NCBI GenBank assembly: GCA_964535315.1
Contig: CAZHTS010000042.1
Coordinates: forward strand, 1-40,089
Source of the DNA: CAZHTS01 sp964535315
GTDB lineage: Bacteria > Chloroflexota > Anaerolineae > Anaerolineales > Anaerolineaceae
Direction: 5' to 3'
Length of the DNA: 40,089 bases
Under the pieces are notes generated by a model. It had not been told where the DNA came from and did not search any database. It saw nothing but the letters and a program-made list of their open reading frames with translations. Shown piece after piece: positions 33,763 through 40,089 of this stretch. The stretch's first letter is position 1. The number at the start of each line of letters is the position of its first letter. The position numbers and the translations under genes are program-made.

Positions 33763-34428
33763 ATGAAGTTCTTTCTCGACAGTGCCCACGTGCACGAGAT
33801 TCAACACGCCCTGGAGATGTGGAACATCGACGGCGTCACCACCAACCCGCGCCACATCCAGGCCACCGGCAAACCCTTCCTGACCGTCATTCAGGAAATC
33901 GGCCAGTTGTTCGCGGGCAGCCACAAACCGGTCTCGGTCGAGGTCAACCCACACCACACCGATTACAAAGCAATGGTGGCCGAAGGCGAAAAACTGGCCG
34001 CCCTGTGCCCCAATTTCGTCATCAAACTGCCCGCCACCGAGGCCGGTTTCAAGGCCATTCCCGTCCTGGCCGACAAGGGCATCCGCAGCAACCTGACGCT
34101 GGTCTTCTCGGCGGCGCAGGCCCTGCAGGCCATGCGCATGGGCGCCACCTTCGTCTCGGTGTTTATCGGTTGGAAAGAATCCAACGGCGAAGAGAGCGAG
34201 CAACTGGTCAGCGAATGTGTGGCCATCCGCGATAATTACGGCTTCACCAGCGAAGTGCTGGTGGCCGCCGTACGCAACGGACGCCAGATCGTCACCGCCG
34301 CCACCGCCGGCGCCGACATCGTCACCGCCGGTTTCTCCGTCTTCCAGGAGTCGTACGACCATCCCTACACCCATCTTGGCCTGGCGCGTTTCCAGAACTT
34401 CTGGGATCAGACCCGTTACGAGGAGTAG
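33763..34428 (+). CDS. Short transaldolase; candidate sulfofructose transaldolase
   Basis: 221 residues, the length of the FSA/MipB-type short transaldolases. D6, N28 in DGVTTNPRHI and the Schiff-base lysine K88 in NFVIKLPATEAGF are all in place. FIGWKES replaces the usual GR-type motif of FSA-like enzymes. In the sulfo-transaldolase pathway this class (SftT) moves the three-carbon glycerone unit of 6-deoxy-6-sulfofructose to glyceraldehyde 3-phosphate, giving fructose 6-phosphate and sulfolactaldehyde. DGVTTNPRHI and FIGWKE match my memory of SftT sequences, but this was not aligned. Ordinary fructose-6-phosphate aldolase or transaldolase is the alternative. ATG 33763 has GGAGG at 33752-33756. 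Confidence 0.7.
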   Translation: MKFFLDSAHVHEIQHALEMWNIDGVTTNPRHIQATGKPFLTVIQEIGQLFAGSHKPVSVEVNPHHTDYKAMVAEGEKLAALCPNFVIKLPATEAGFKAIPVLADKGIRSNLTLVFSAAQALQAMRMGATFVSVFIGWKESNGEESEQLVSECVAIRDNYGFTSEVLVAAVRNGRQIVTAATAGADIVTAGFSVFQESYDHPYTHLGLARFQNFWDQTRYEE

Positions 34429-34448
34429 CCCCCATCGCTCCCACCCTG

Positions 34449-37400
34449 TTGCTCTTGCTCTCCTTCGCCATCTGCGTCTTTCAAAGCGTGCTGGCGTACT
34501 ACCAGTTCTTCTCGCCCTACGAGAAGGAACGCAACCTGCTGTCCATCCTGTGGGGCGCCCGGCCGGGGCCGCGTTTCTGGGCGGTGGCCGCCCTGGACGT
34601 GCTCACTGCCGCCCTGCAAGTGCTGTTGATCGTACTGATCGCCGCGCCGCCCGGCAGTCTGCCAACCCTTGGCCGCGCCCTCTACCCGGCGTGGCTGGCC
34701 TGGCTGGTGGTCGTGCCGCTCCTGGCGGGGTTCTATCACCTCTTAAACGACACCCTCATCCGCTTCCCGCGCTACCGGCTGATGGCCCGCCGGGGGGCGC
34801 TGCTGCTGGCGTACGGCGTGGCGCTGGTCGGCGCGCTGTTGGGCTTCAGCGCCGTCGCCGGACAGCGCGGTCTGAACCTGAGCGCATGGCCGCAGCTCAT
34901 CCTGCCCGCCTACGGCCTGGCAGTGCTGGTCTTTGGGTTACAGGCGCTGGCCTTTTACCTGCGCACCCTGCCGCTGGCCGGACATTTCCTGCACGCCAGC
35001 GTCTCCACCGGTCTGACCGTCTGGTTGTTGACCCGTTACGCCGCCTGGCAGGTGTGTGCGCCGCTGGCCTGCGACGTGGTCTGGCCGCCTTACGACGCCC
35101 TGACGCCGGCCATCGTGCTGCTCGGGCTGGCGACGCTGGCCGCCCTGGCCGCCTGGCGTTTGCCGGGCGCCCGCCCGCACCCACAGGCCGTCCGGCCGCC
35201 GGCGCTGGTCAGTGAGCCGCCCACCGCCGTAGAGACCCGCTGCATTCTGGCGGGCAACGAGGCCAGCCTGGTATGCGGCGCGTTCACCGTGCAGGTGAAC
35301 ACCGCCCCGCTGGCGATTCGCATCACCAATCAGACCGGCGAAACGCTCTGGCAGTTGGCGCCCGGCGGGCTGAGCCGCGACCTGCTGCTGTTCCGCCTGA
35401 CCGCCCTGCCCTTCCTCTACACCGGCAACACGATCAAGGTGCGCTGGCCGCTCGCCCGCCGCAGCCTCAACCAGGCCATCGCCATCGAAACAGACGAGCG
35501 CAGCCTGACGCTGCGCCTGCCCGGCGGCGCTGTGCGCATCCAGGCCCACAACGAGCAGGTGCTGCGCCTGAGCGTCGAGCGCCGCCCTGGGCCCGTCCCG
35601 GCCTGGGACGCCCTCTCGCTGGCTTTCACCTCCCCGCCCGACGCCCATTATCTGGGCTTTGGGCAGCGTTTCAACAAGTTCGACCAGCGCGGCGAGGAGA
35701 TCTACTTCGTGGTCGAAGAGGGCGGTGTGGGGTACGCCGGCCTGGCGCCGCTGCTCAAACATCTGTACGGCGCACGCGGCTCATTCCCCAACGGCGAACA
35801 ATGCACCAGCTTTCCCGTGCCCTTTGGCCTGGTCAGCCGCCAGGATGGCCCGACCAGCGGGCTGTTCTGGGATAGCTATCAGCCGGCCTGGCTCGATCTG
35901 CGCCAGGCCGGGCGCGCCCGCCTGACCGTGCTGGGCCAGCGGCTCGACCTGTACCTGTGCGCCGGGCCGACCGCCCTGGAGGCCATCGACCAGTTCACCG
36001 CCCTGACCGGCCGGCCCCTCACCCCGCCGCCCTGGGTGCTGCTGCCCTGGAAGACCCGCACCGGCGCCGTGACCGAAGACGACGCCCGCGAGGACATCCA
36101 CCGTTTTCGCCAGCTCAACATCCCGCTGGCGCACGTCGGCATCGAACACTGGCAGGAGGTGCGCGGCTCCTACGAGTTCTCGCAGCAGTGGTACCCGCAC
36201 ATCCAGGAGGTGATCGCCGAGGCGCAGCAGCGCGGCTACCATATCACCATCTGGCATTTCCCCTACATGAACGCCGGCTGCGACACCCACCGCCAGGGAC
36301 TGCGCCGCGGTTATTTCCTGCGCAACCGGCTGGGGCTGCCGTACTACCAGCGCATCTTTCACGGGCACGCCACGGTGATCGACTATACCAACCCCGAGGC
36401 CGCCGCCTGGCACGAGGAGATCGTCGCCGAACGGCTCTACCGCCTGGGGTTCCGCGGCGCCATGACCGATTACGGCGAGTCGATCCCCGCCGACTGTGTC
36501 TTCGCCAACGGACAGGAGGGGCTGGGCATGCGCAACGCCTACCCGGTGCTCTACTGCCAGTCGATGCAGCGCGCCGCTCGCCAGGTGTGGGGCGAGGACC
36601 ACCTCATCTACCCGCGCGCCGGCTACGCCGCCTCACAGCGCTACATCACCGTACAGTGGCCCGGCGACCAGGACACCGATTGGGACGAGGGCGACGGGCT
36701 GCCGGCGGCCGTGCGCGCCATGCTCAACGTCTCGCTGTGCGGCTTCCCGGTACACGGCTCGGACATCGGCGGCTGGTACGACTGGTTCACCCCCATCACC
36801 AGCAAGGAACTGTTCATCCGTTGGGCCGAGGTGGGCGCTTACTCGCCGCTGATGCGCGCCCACGGCGGACCCATCGGCCGCAACCGCGAACCGTGGAAGT
36901 TCGACGACGAAACCGTGGCGGTCTACCGCCGCCTGTCCGAAGAGCACGTGCGCCTCTTCCCCTACCTGTATTCACTGGCGGTCGAAGCCGGCCGCAGCGG
37001 GGCGCCGCTCATCCGCCACCCGGCCCTGTTGTGGCCCGACCGCGCCGAACTGTACGGCGTGGAAGACGCCTGGATGATCGGCGACGCCCTGTACGTGGCG
37101 CCGGTCGTACGCCCCGGTCAGGACAGCCGCGAGGTGCTCCTGCCGCCGGGCCGCTGGTGGGATCTGAACGCCAACCGCCCGCTCGAGGGTCCCGCCCGCC
37201 TGGTCGTCCCCGCACCCTACGGTTGTGTGCCGCGCTTCCTGCGCCAGGGTTACCCACTGCCGTGCTTCGCCCGTTCGTTTGAAACCTTTGCAGACGTTCC
37301 CGGCGTGCAACGCGGCAGTCTGGACGACCCGCTGCGCGTGCTGCTTTACCCCGGCCGCGAACAGGTTACCTTCACCCTGTTTGATGGTCGCCGGCTGTGC

Positions 37401-37481
37401 GCCGGGCCCGGCCGCGCCGTATCGGCCGGTCACGACGACCGCATTACCTGGGAATGGCTGCCCGGCCCCGCTGAACCTTGA
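34449..37481 (+). CDS. GH31 glycosidase fused to a seven-helix membrane domain
   Basis: About 1010 residues in one unbroken frame. Residues 1-240 hold seven hydrophobic helices. Arg/Lys-rich loops after helices 1 and 3 suggest that the C-terminal part is cytoplasmic. Residues 270-1000 are a GH31 alpha-glycosidase: YLGFGQRFNKFDQRG, nucleophile D674 in AMTDYGESIP, acid/base D740 in QWPGDQDTDW, and GSDIGGWYDWF. Order and several blocks resemble E. coli sulfoquinovosidase YihQ. However, YihQ's sulfonate-binding Q288, R301, W304 and Y508 correspond here to Glu, Gln, Tyr (a Trp is one residue away) and W776. It may free sulfoquinovose from its glycosides or act on another alpha-glycoside. The start is uncertain: TTG 34449 or CTG 34446 are possible, and ATC 34434 is at the right distance from GAGGAG 34420-34425. 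Confidence 0.75.
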   Translation: MLLLSFAICVFQSVLAYYQFFSPYEKERNLLSILWGARPGPRFWAVAALDVLTAALQVLLIVLIAAPPGSLPTLGRALYPAWLAWLVVVPLLAGFYHLLNDTLIRFPRYRLMARRGALLLAYGVALVGALLGFSAVAGQRGLNLSAWPQLILPAYGLAVLVFGLQALAFYLRTLPLAGHFLHASVSTGLTVWLLTRYAAWQVCAPLACDVVWPPYDALTPAIVLLGLATLAALAAWRLPGARPHPQAVRPPALVSEPPTAVETRCILAGNEASLVCGAFTVQVNTAPLAIRITNQTGETLWQLAPGGLSRDLLLFRLTALPFLYTGNTIKVRWPLARRSLNQAIAIETDERSLTLRLPGGAVRIQAHNEQVLRLSVERRPGPVPAWDALSLAFTSPPDAHYLGFGQRFNKFDQRGEEIYFVVEEGGVGYAGLAPLLKHLYGARGSFPNGEQCTSFPVPFGLVSRQDGPTSGLFWDSYQPAWLDLRQAGRARLTVLGQRLDLYLCAGPTALEAIDQFTALTGRPLTPPPWVLLPWKTRTGAVTEDDAREDIHRFRQLNIPLAHVGIEHWQEVRGSYEFSQQWYPHIQEVIAEAQQRGYHITIWHFPYMNAGCDTHRQGLRRGYFLRNRLGLPYYQRIFHGHATVIDYTNPEAAAWHEEIVAERLYRLGFRGAMTDYGESIPADCVFANGQEGLGMRNAYPVLYCQSMQRAARQVWGEDHLIYPRAGYAASQRYITVQWPGDQDTDWDEGDGLPAAVRAMLNVSLCGFPVHGSDIGGWYDWFTPITSKELFIRWAEVGAYSPLMRAHGGPIGRNREPWKFDDETVAVYRRLSEEHVRLFPYLYSLAVEAGRSGAPLIRHPALLWPDRAELYGVEDAWMIGDALYVAPVVRPGQDSREVLLPPGRWWDLNANRPLEGPARLVVPAPYGCVPRFLRQGYPLPCFARSFETFADVPGVQRGSLDDPLRVLLYPGREQVTFTLFDGRRLCAGPGRAVSAGHDDRITWEWLPGPAEP

Positions 37482-37497
37482 GCGCTTCAGCGTTTTT
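37469..37497 (+). terminator. Intrinsic terminator overlapping the GH31 stop codon
   Basis: A 7-bp stem CGCTGAA/TTCAGCG (37469-37475 with 37486-37492) is followed by TTTTT (37493-37497). The TGA stop (37479-37481) lies in the loop. Ribosomes finishing GH31 would cover the left arm, so termination may depend on translation. Confidence 0.6.
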
Positions 37498-37613
37498 CCG
37501 CTCGCCATCCAGGTCGTGGCAGGCCGCAGCCTGCGCCGGAACAACGCCCGGTGCGCTGCACAAAACGATCCCCGAGCAAATCTTGAGGAATTTTCTATCA
37601 AAAGGAGACCCGT

Positions 37614-37898
37614 ATGCTTAAGTACAGTATTTTGATGCACGAGCCGGACGATGACGTCGCCGTGGCCGTCGAAGACATCCAGGCCAACAGCGAAGTCGGC
37701 GTCGCCACCATCGAAGGCCAGGAAATTGGCCGGCTGATCGTATTGAACGACGTGCCCCTCGGCCACAAGGTCGCCGTACGCGATCTGGACGTCCGGCAAA
37801 ACGTGCGCAAATACGGCCGCCCCATCGGCCACGCCACCCGGCCCATTCACAAGGGCGAGCACGTTCACGTTCACAATATCAAGAGCAACAGGTGGTAG
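37614..37898 (+). CDS. suyA: SAF-domain protein; (2R)-sulfolactate sulfo-lyase subunit alpha
   Basis: 94 residues. It is a single SAF domain (VAVAVEDIQANSEVGVATIE, then VPLGHKVAVRDLDVRQNVRKYGRPIGHATRPI) ending in HVHVHNIKSNRW, the pattern of the small part of UxaA/SuyA enzymes. In altronate dehydratase the same domain is the N-terminal piece of one long protein. Here it is a separate gene ending 2 bp before its large partner, as in sulfolactate sulfo-lyase SuyAB. The HNIKSNRW ending is close to my memory of SuyA. ATG 37614 has AAGGAG at 37602-37607. Confidence 0.75.
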   Translation: MLKYSILMHEPDDDVAVAVEDIQANSEVGVATIEGQEIGRLIVLNDVPLGHKVAVRDLDVRQNVRKYGRPIGHATRPIHKGEHVHVHNIKSNRW

Positions 37899-37900
37899 AC

Positions 37901-39064
37901 ATGGACATCAACAGCTATTCGCTTTATGGTTACCGCCGCGAGAACGGCCGGGTCGGCGTCCGCAATCACGTCGTCATCCTGCCGGTGGACGACATCTCCA
38001 ACGCCGCCGCCGAAGGCGTGGCGCGCCTGATCCGCGGCACGATGGCCCTGCCCCACCCCTACGGCCGCCTGCAATTCGGCGCCGACCTCGACCTGACCTT
38101 CCGCACGCTGATCGGCACCGGTCAGAACCCCAACGTGGCCGCCGTGGTCGTCATCGGCATCGAGCCCAACTGGACCGAGCAAATCGTCCAGGCCATCGCC
38201 AGCACGGGCAAACCCGCCGCCGGTTTCGCCATCGAACGGCACGGCGATCTGAAGACGATCGAAGCCGCCGCCCGCAAGGCCAAAGAATTCGTCCAGTACG
38301 CCACCGAACTGCCGCGCCAGCCCTTCACCTGGAAGGAGCTGACCCTGAGCGTCAAATGCGGCGAGTCCGACACCACCTCCGGGTTGGGCGCCAACCCCAC
38401 CGTTGGCCGGGCGCTCGACTATCTGATCGCCGCCGGCGCCACCGCCATCTTTGGCGAGACCAGCGAAGTGACCGGCGGCGAGGACGTGATCGCCGAGCAC
38501 TGCGTCACCCCGGCGGTCAAAGAGACCTTCCTCAAGACCTTCCAGGATTACCAGGACTTCATCATCGCCCAGGACGCCAACCTGTTTGGCTCACAGCCGA
38601 CCCAGGGCAACATCCGCGGCGGTCTCAGCACCATCGAAGAGAAAGCGATGGGCAACATCCAGAAGATGGGCCGCAACGCGGTGCAGTCGGTGCTCCAGCC
38701 GGCCGAAGCGCCGCAGGGCCCCGGGCTGCACTTCATGGATTCTTCCAGCGCCGCGGCCGAGATGGTCACCCTGTGCGGTGCGGCCGGGTCGGTGGTGCAC
38801 TTCTTCCCCACCGGGCAGGGCAACGTCATCGGCAACCCGATCGTGCCGGTGTTGAAACTGACCGCCAACGCCGTCACCGCCGCCACGATGAGCGAACACA
38901 TCGACATCGACCTGACCGACCTGCTGCGTCTGGAGATCAACCTCGACCAGGCCGGGCTGCGCGCCGTGGATGTGCTCGCCCACACCATCAACGGCCGCCT
39001 GACCGCCGCCGAAACCCTGCGCCACGACGAATTCGTGCTCACCAAGCTCTATCGCAGCGCATAG
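37901..39064 (+). CDS. suyB: UxaA-family large subunit; (2R)-sulfolactate sulfo-lyase subunit beta
   Basis: 387 residues. It cleaves (2R)-sulfolactate to pyruvate and sulfite if it is SuyB. Motifs in order are GYRRENGRVGVRNHVVILPV, DDISNAAAE, HPYGRLQFG (H52-G60), GTGQNPNVAAVVVIGIEPNW, KCGESDTTSGLGANPTVG, IFGETSEVTGGED, TQGNIRGGLSTIEEKAMGNI and FFPTGQGNVIGNPIVPVLK. In altronate dehydratase the block corresponding to HPYGR reads HTYGC; here the cysteine is arginine. ILPVDDISNA, HPYGRLQFG and the overall length (about 390) fit my memory of SuyB rather than UxaA. Another hydroxy-acid dehydratase is possible. ATG 37901 is preferred to GTG 37892, which overlaps suyA. Confidence 0.72.
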   Translation: MDINSYSLYGYRRENGRVGVRNHVVILPVDDISNAAAEGVARLIRGTMALPHPYGRLQFGADLDLTFRTLIGTGQNPNVAAVVVIGIEPNWTEQIVQAIASTGKPAAGFAIERHGDLKTIEAAARKAKEFVQYATELPRQPFTWKELTLSVKCGESDTTSGLGANPTVGRALDYLIAAGATAIFGETSEVTGGEDVIAEHCVTPAVKETFLKTFQDYQDFIIAQDANLFGSQPTQGNIRGGLSTIEEKAMGNIQKMGRNAVQSVLQPAEAPQGPGLHFMDSSSAAAEMVTLCGAAGSVVHFFPTGQGNVIGNPIVPVLKLTANAVTAATMSEHIDIDLTDLLRLEINLDQAGLRAVDVLAHTINGRLTAAETLRHDEFVLTKLYRSA

Positions 39065-39087
39065 CGCTTCCTTTTCCTCCTTTCATG

Positions 39088-39123
39088 GCCGGTGCGCCCT
39101 AGCCGTATCGAGGGTGCACCGGC
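39088..39123 (+). terminator. Strong hairpin after suyB
   Basis: A 13-bp stem (39088-39100 with 39111-39123, one G-T pair) closes a 10-base loop, 23 bp after the suyB stop. No T run follows, so it is a terminator-like or RNA-protecting end structure. Confidence 0.5.
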
Positions 39124-39183
39124 GCGTTAAGGCCACAGGCGGTCACCTGGCGTTCGACGGTGGGTCATTCACCCCTTCCTGCC

Positions 39184-39216
39184 TCTCCCCCATTTTAAAA
39201 AACAAAATGGGGGAGA
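39184..39216. repeat. 13-bp inverted repeat
   Basis: TCTCCCCCATTTT (39184-39196) and AAAATGGGGGAGA (39204-39216) form a perfect dyad with a 7-base A-rich centre. No T run follows on either strand. It sits at the edge of the debris zone and may be a remnant of a mobile element end. Confidence 0.6.
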
Positions 39217-39245
39217 AAGACGCCAGGGGGTACCAGGGATCTTGA

Positions 39246-39317
39246 AATTCCATTGTGACCCACTTCGGTGTGTCCCGCAAGACGGCCTATCGCTGGTTGA
39301 AGAAGCGCAGCGGCTGA
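39246..39317 (+). pseudogene. Transposase helix-turn-helix fragment
   Basis: A short frame ending at TGA 39315-39317 reads IVTHFGVSRKTAYRWLKKRSG. This is a helix-turn-helix like those at the N-terminus of IS481/IS3-type transposases (pattern FGISRKTGYKWL). Upstream there is a stop at 39243-39245 and downstream the frame ends at once, so only about 20 codons remain. It is a decayed insertion-sequence scrap. Confidence 0.55.
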
Positions 39318-39425
39318 CGTAACGACCGAGCCGATGACCAGGTGGTCGAGCACGGAGATGTCCATCAGCTTGCCGGCCTGGACGAGCGAGCGGGTCAGGT
39401 TGACGTCCTCGGGGCTGGGGCCCGG
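39318..39425 (-). pseudogene. RadC C-terminal fragment
   Basis: On the minus strand from 39425 downwards the frame reads PGPSPEDVNLTRSLVQAGKL, then MDISVLDHLVIGS. This matches the end of RadC/DUF2466 JAB-domain proteins (pattern PSPEDxxxTRxLxxAGxxxxIxVLDHxIIG). The upstream zinc-binding HxH part is missing, with a stop at 39426-39428, and the end after DHLVIG runs into unrelated sequence. RadC genes are often carried on mobile elements. It is a fragment, not a gene. Confidence 0.6.
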
Positions 39426-39455
39426 TCAGGAGGGCGCACATCGGACTGCGTTAGT

Positions 39456-39566
39456 GCGCCGGCCAGAGCACCGGTGTACACACCGGCGCTCGTACCCGTG
39501 GTGGCAGAAGGGCCGGCCTCGCAGGCGATGCCCGCAGCCACGCCGGTTGCGCCCACTTCACCTTGA
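39456..39566 (+). pseudogene. Ala/Pro-rich C-terminal tail fragment
   Basis: A plus-strand frame ending at TGA 39564-39566 encodes APARAPVYTPALVPVVAEG followed by a short Ala/Pro/Thr segment ending PVAPTSP. This looks like the linker or tail of an exported protein, but its upstream part (39342 onward) is the shadow of the RadC fragment. It may be the end of a lost gene, and coding is doubtful. Confidence 0.3.
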
Positions 39567-39581
39567 GGATGGAGGCAGAAA

Positions 39582-40089
39582 ATGAAAAAGAAAATCATGA
39601 TTGGGGTTGGGATACTGGCAACAATCCTTGGAAGCGTGGTCTGCGTGTATGCGGCTCTTACTTTGGCGTTGGGACTGGACGGAGATATCACCGGTCTGGA
39701 TCGCTGGATTCTTGGGCAAAGAGATGCATTCTATGTCGGCGCGAGGTACCCTAGCGGTACCGATGCGCGTTTGCCTTTACTGGACCCCTACGTTGCGCTG
39801 TTACCTGATGACTCTGGAACCAAAGTGTGGTACTTTAGATTAGAGCAAGATCATGTTAGCCCAAAGGATCCACTACGCAAGTACCTTAGTATTTTAATCA
39901 AGCAACTGGCGATCGAAAAAGGGGTGCTCATGGTAAACACAGACCATTTTTCAAGAAATGAGTTGTTTGCATGGTTCGTATTGATCCCAAGCCAGAAAAT
40001 CGAAACGGGCTTTGAGCGTGAAGAGGAATTCCGGCAGTATATTGCCGGGTACGGGATCCAAGACCCTCGTTGGATGACGCCGCAGGCAG
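39582..40089 (+). CDS. Membrane-anchored hypothetical protein (partial)
   Basis: At least 169 residues, open to the window end. ATG 39582 has GGAGG at 39571-39575. A basic start (MKKKIM) and one hydrophobic helix (residues 5-30) form an anchor or signal peptide. A soluble part follows, with GLDRWILGQRDAFYVGARYP, LLPDDSGTKVWYFRLEQDH and TDHFSRNELFAWFVLIPSQK. I do not recognise a family. Base composition and codon use are visibly more AT-rich than in the suy cluster, and it lies just after mobile-element debris, so it may be a recent arrival. The C-terminus is not in the window. Confidence 0.7.
   Translation, partial: MKKKIMIGVGILATILGSVVCVYAALTLALGLDGDITGLDRWILGQRDAFYVGARYPSGTDARLPLLDPYVALLPDDSGTKVWYFRLEQDHVSPKDPLRKYLSILIKQLAIEKGVLMVNTDHFSRNELFAWFVLIPSQKIETGFEREEEFRQYIAGYGIQDPRWMTPQA

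Noticed and set aside
35957..37282. 441-residue alternate plus frame inside GH31
   Set aside because: Arg/Pro/His-rich out-of-frame translation, typical of GC-rich genes; the GH31 frame has both catalytic aspartates.
39334..39585. Plus-strand frames of 74-83 residues in the debris zone
   Set aside because: They mostly mirror the RadC fragment on the other strand; only the Ala/Pro-rich end is kept, as a doubtful remnant.

Overview
The window looks like a Chloroflexota (Anaerolineae-type) chromosome. It is GC-rich, with frequent GTG and TTG starts behind strong GGAGG-type ribosome sites. Its secreted proteins carry Pro/Thr-rich linkers, there is an NBR1-type Ig-like lipoprotein, and it has many large multi-membrane-span proteins. 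This placement is inferred from style and gene content; no marker gene was compared with a database.

Layout. 1-5.2 kb: the end of an MFS transporter, a co-directional group of envelope genes (SGNH-like anchored protein, GT-C-like membrane protein, DUF6544-type protein) and an M23-like protein. 5.3-7.5 kb: a fused ADP-forming acyl/acetyl-CoA synthetase ending at a bidirectional terminator. 7.5-13.6 kb: an unknown minus-strand gene, the NBR1-like lipoprotein, a GT-C-like membrane protein, a doubtful small gene, a GT4 glycosyltransferase and another GT-C-like protein overlapping it. 13.7-19.8 kb: core housekeeping genes tRNA-Leu(UAG), tig, clpP, HAD phosphatase, rlmN, ftsY and prfB (with its programmed +1 frameshift). 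19.8-24.05 kb: an M14 carboxypeptidase facing tex and pfkA. 24.1-27.4 kb: an apparently self-regulated yhgE/pip-tetR operon behind a striking double palindromic operator.

The most interesting part is 27.4-39.1 kb. It encodes a ROK regulator, a fucose-isomerase-family isomerase, a sugar ABC importer (binding lipoprotein and two permeases, no ATPase), a short transaldolase, a GH31 glycosidase and two UxaA-family proteins that read as SuyA and SuyB, the subunits of (2R)-sulfolactate sulfo-lyase. Together these fit transaldolase-type sulfoquinovose (plant/cyanobacterial sulfolipid sugar) breakdown joined to C-S bond cleavage: import, deglycosylation, isomerisation to sulfofructose, transaldolase release of sulfolactaldehyde, then (after an oxidation whose enzyme is not in the window) sulfolactate to pyruvate plus sulfite. 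The GH31 protein is unusual. It appears fused to a seven-span membrane domain, and it lacks the residues that bind the sulfonate in the known E. coli sulfoquinovosidase.

39.1-40.1 kb: a junk zone with hairpins, a transposase helix-turn-helix scrap, a RadC C-terminal scrap and an Ala/Pro-rich tail, followed by a more AT-rich membrane-anchored gene that runs off the end.
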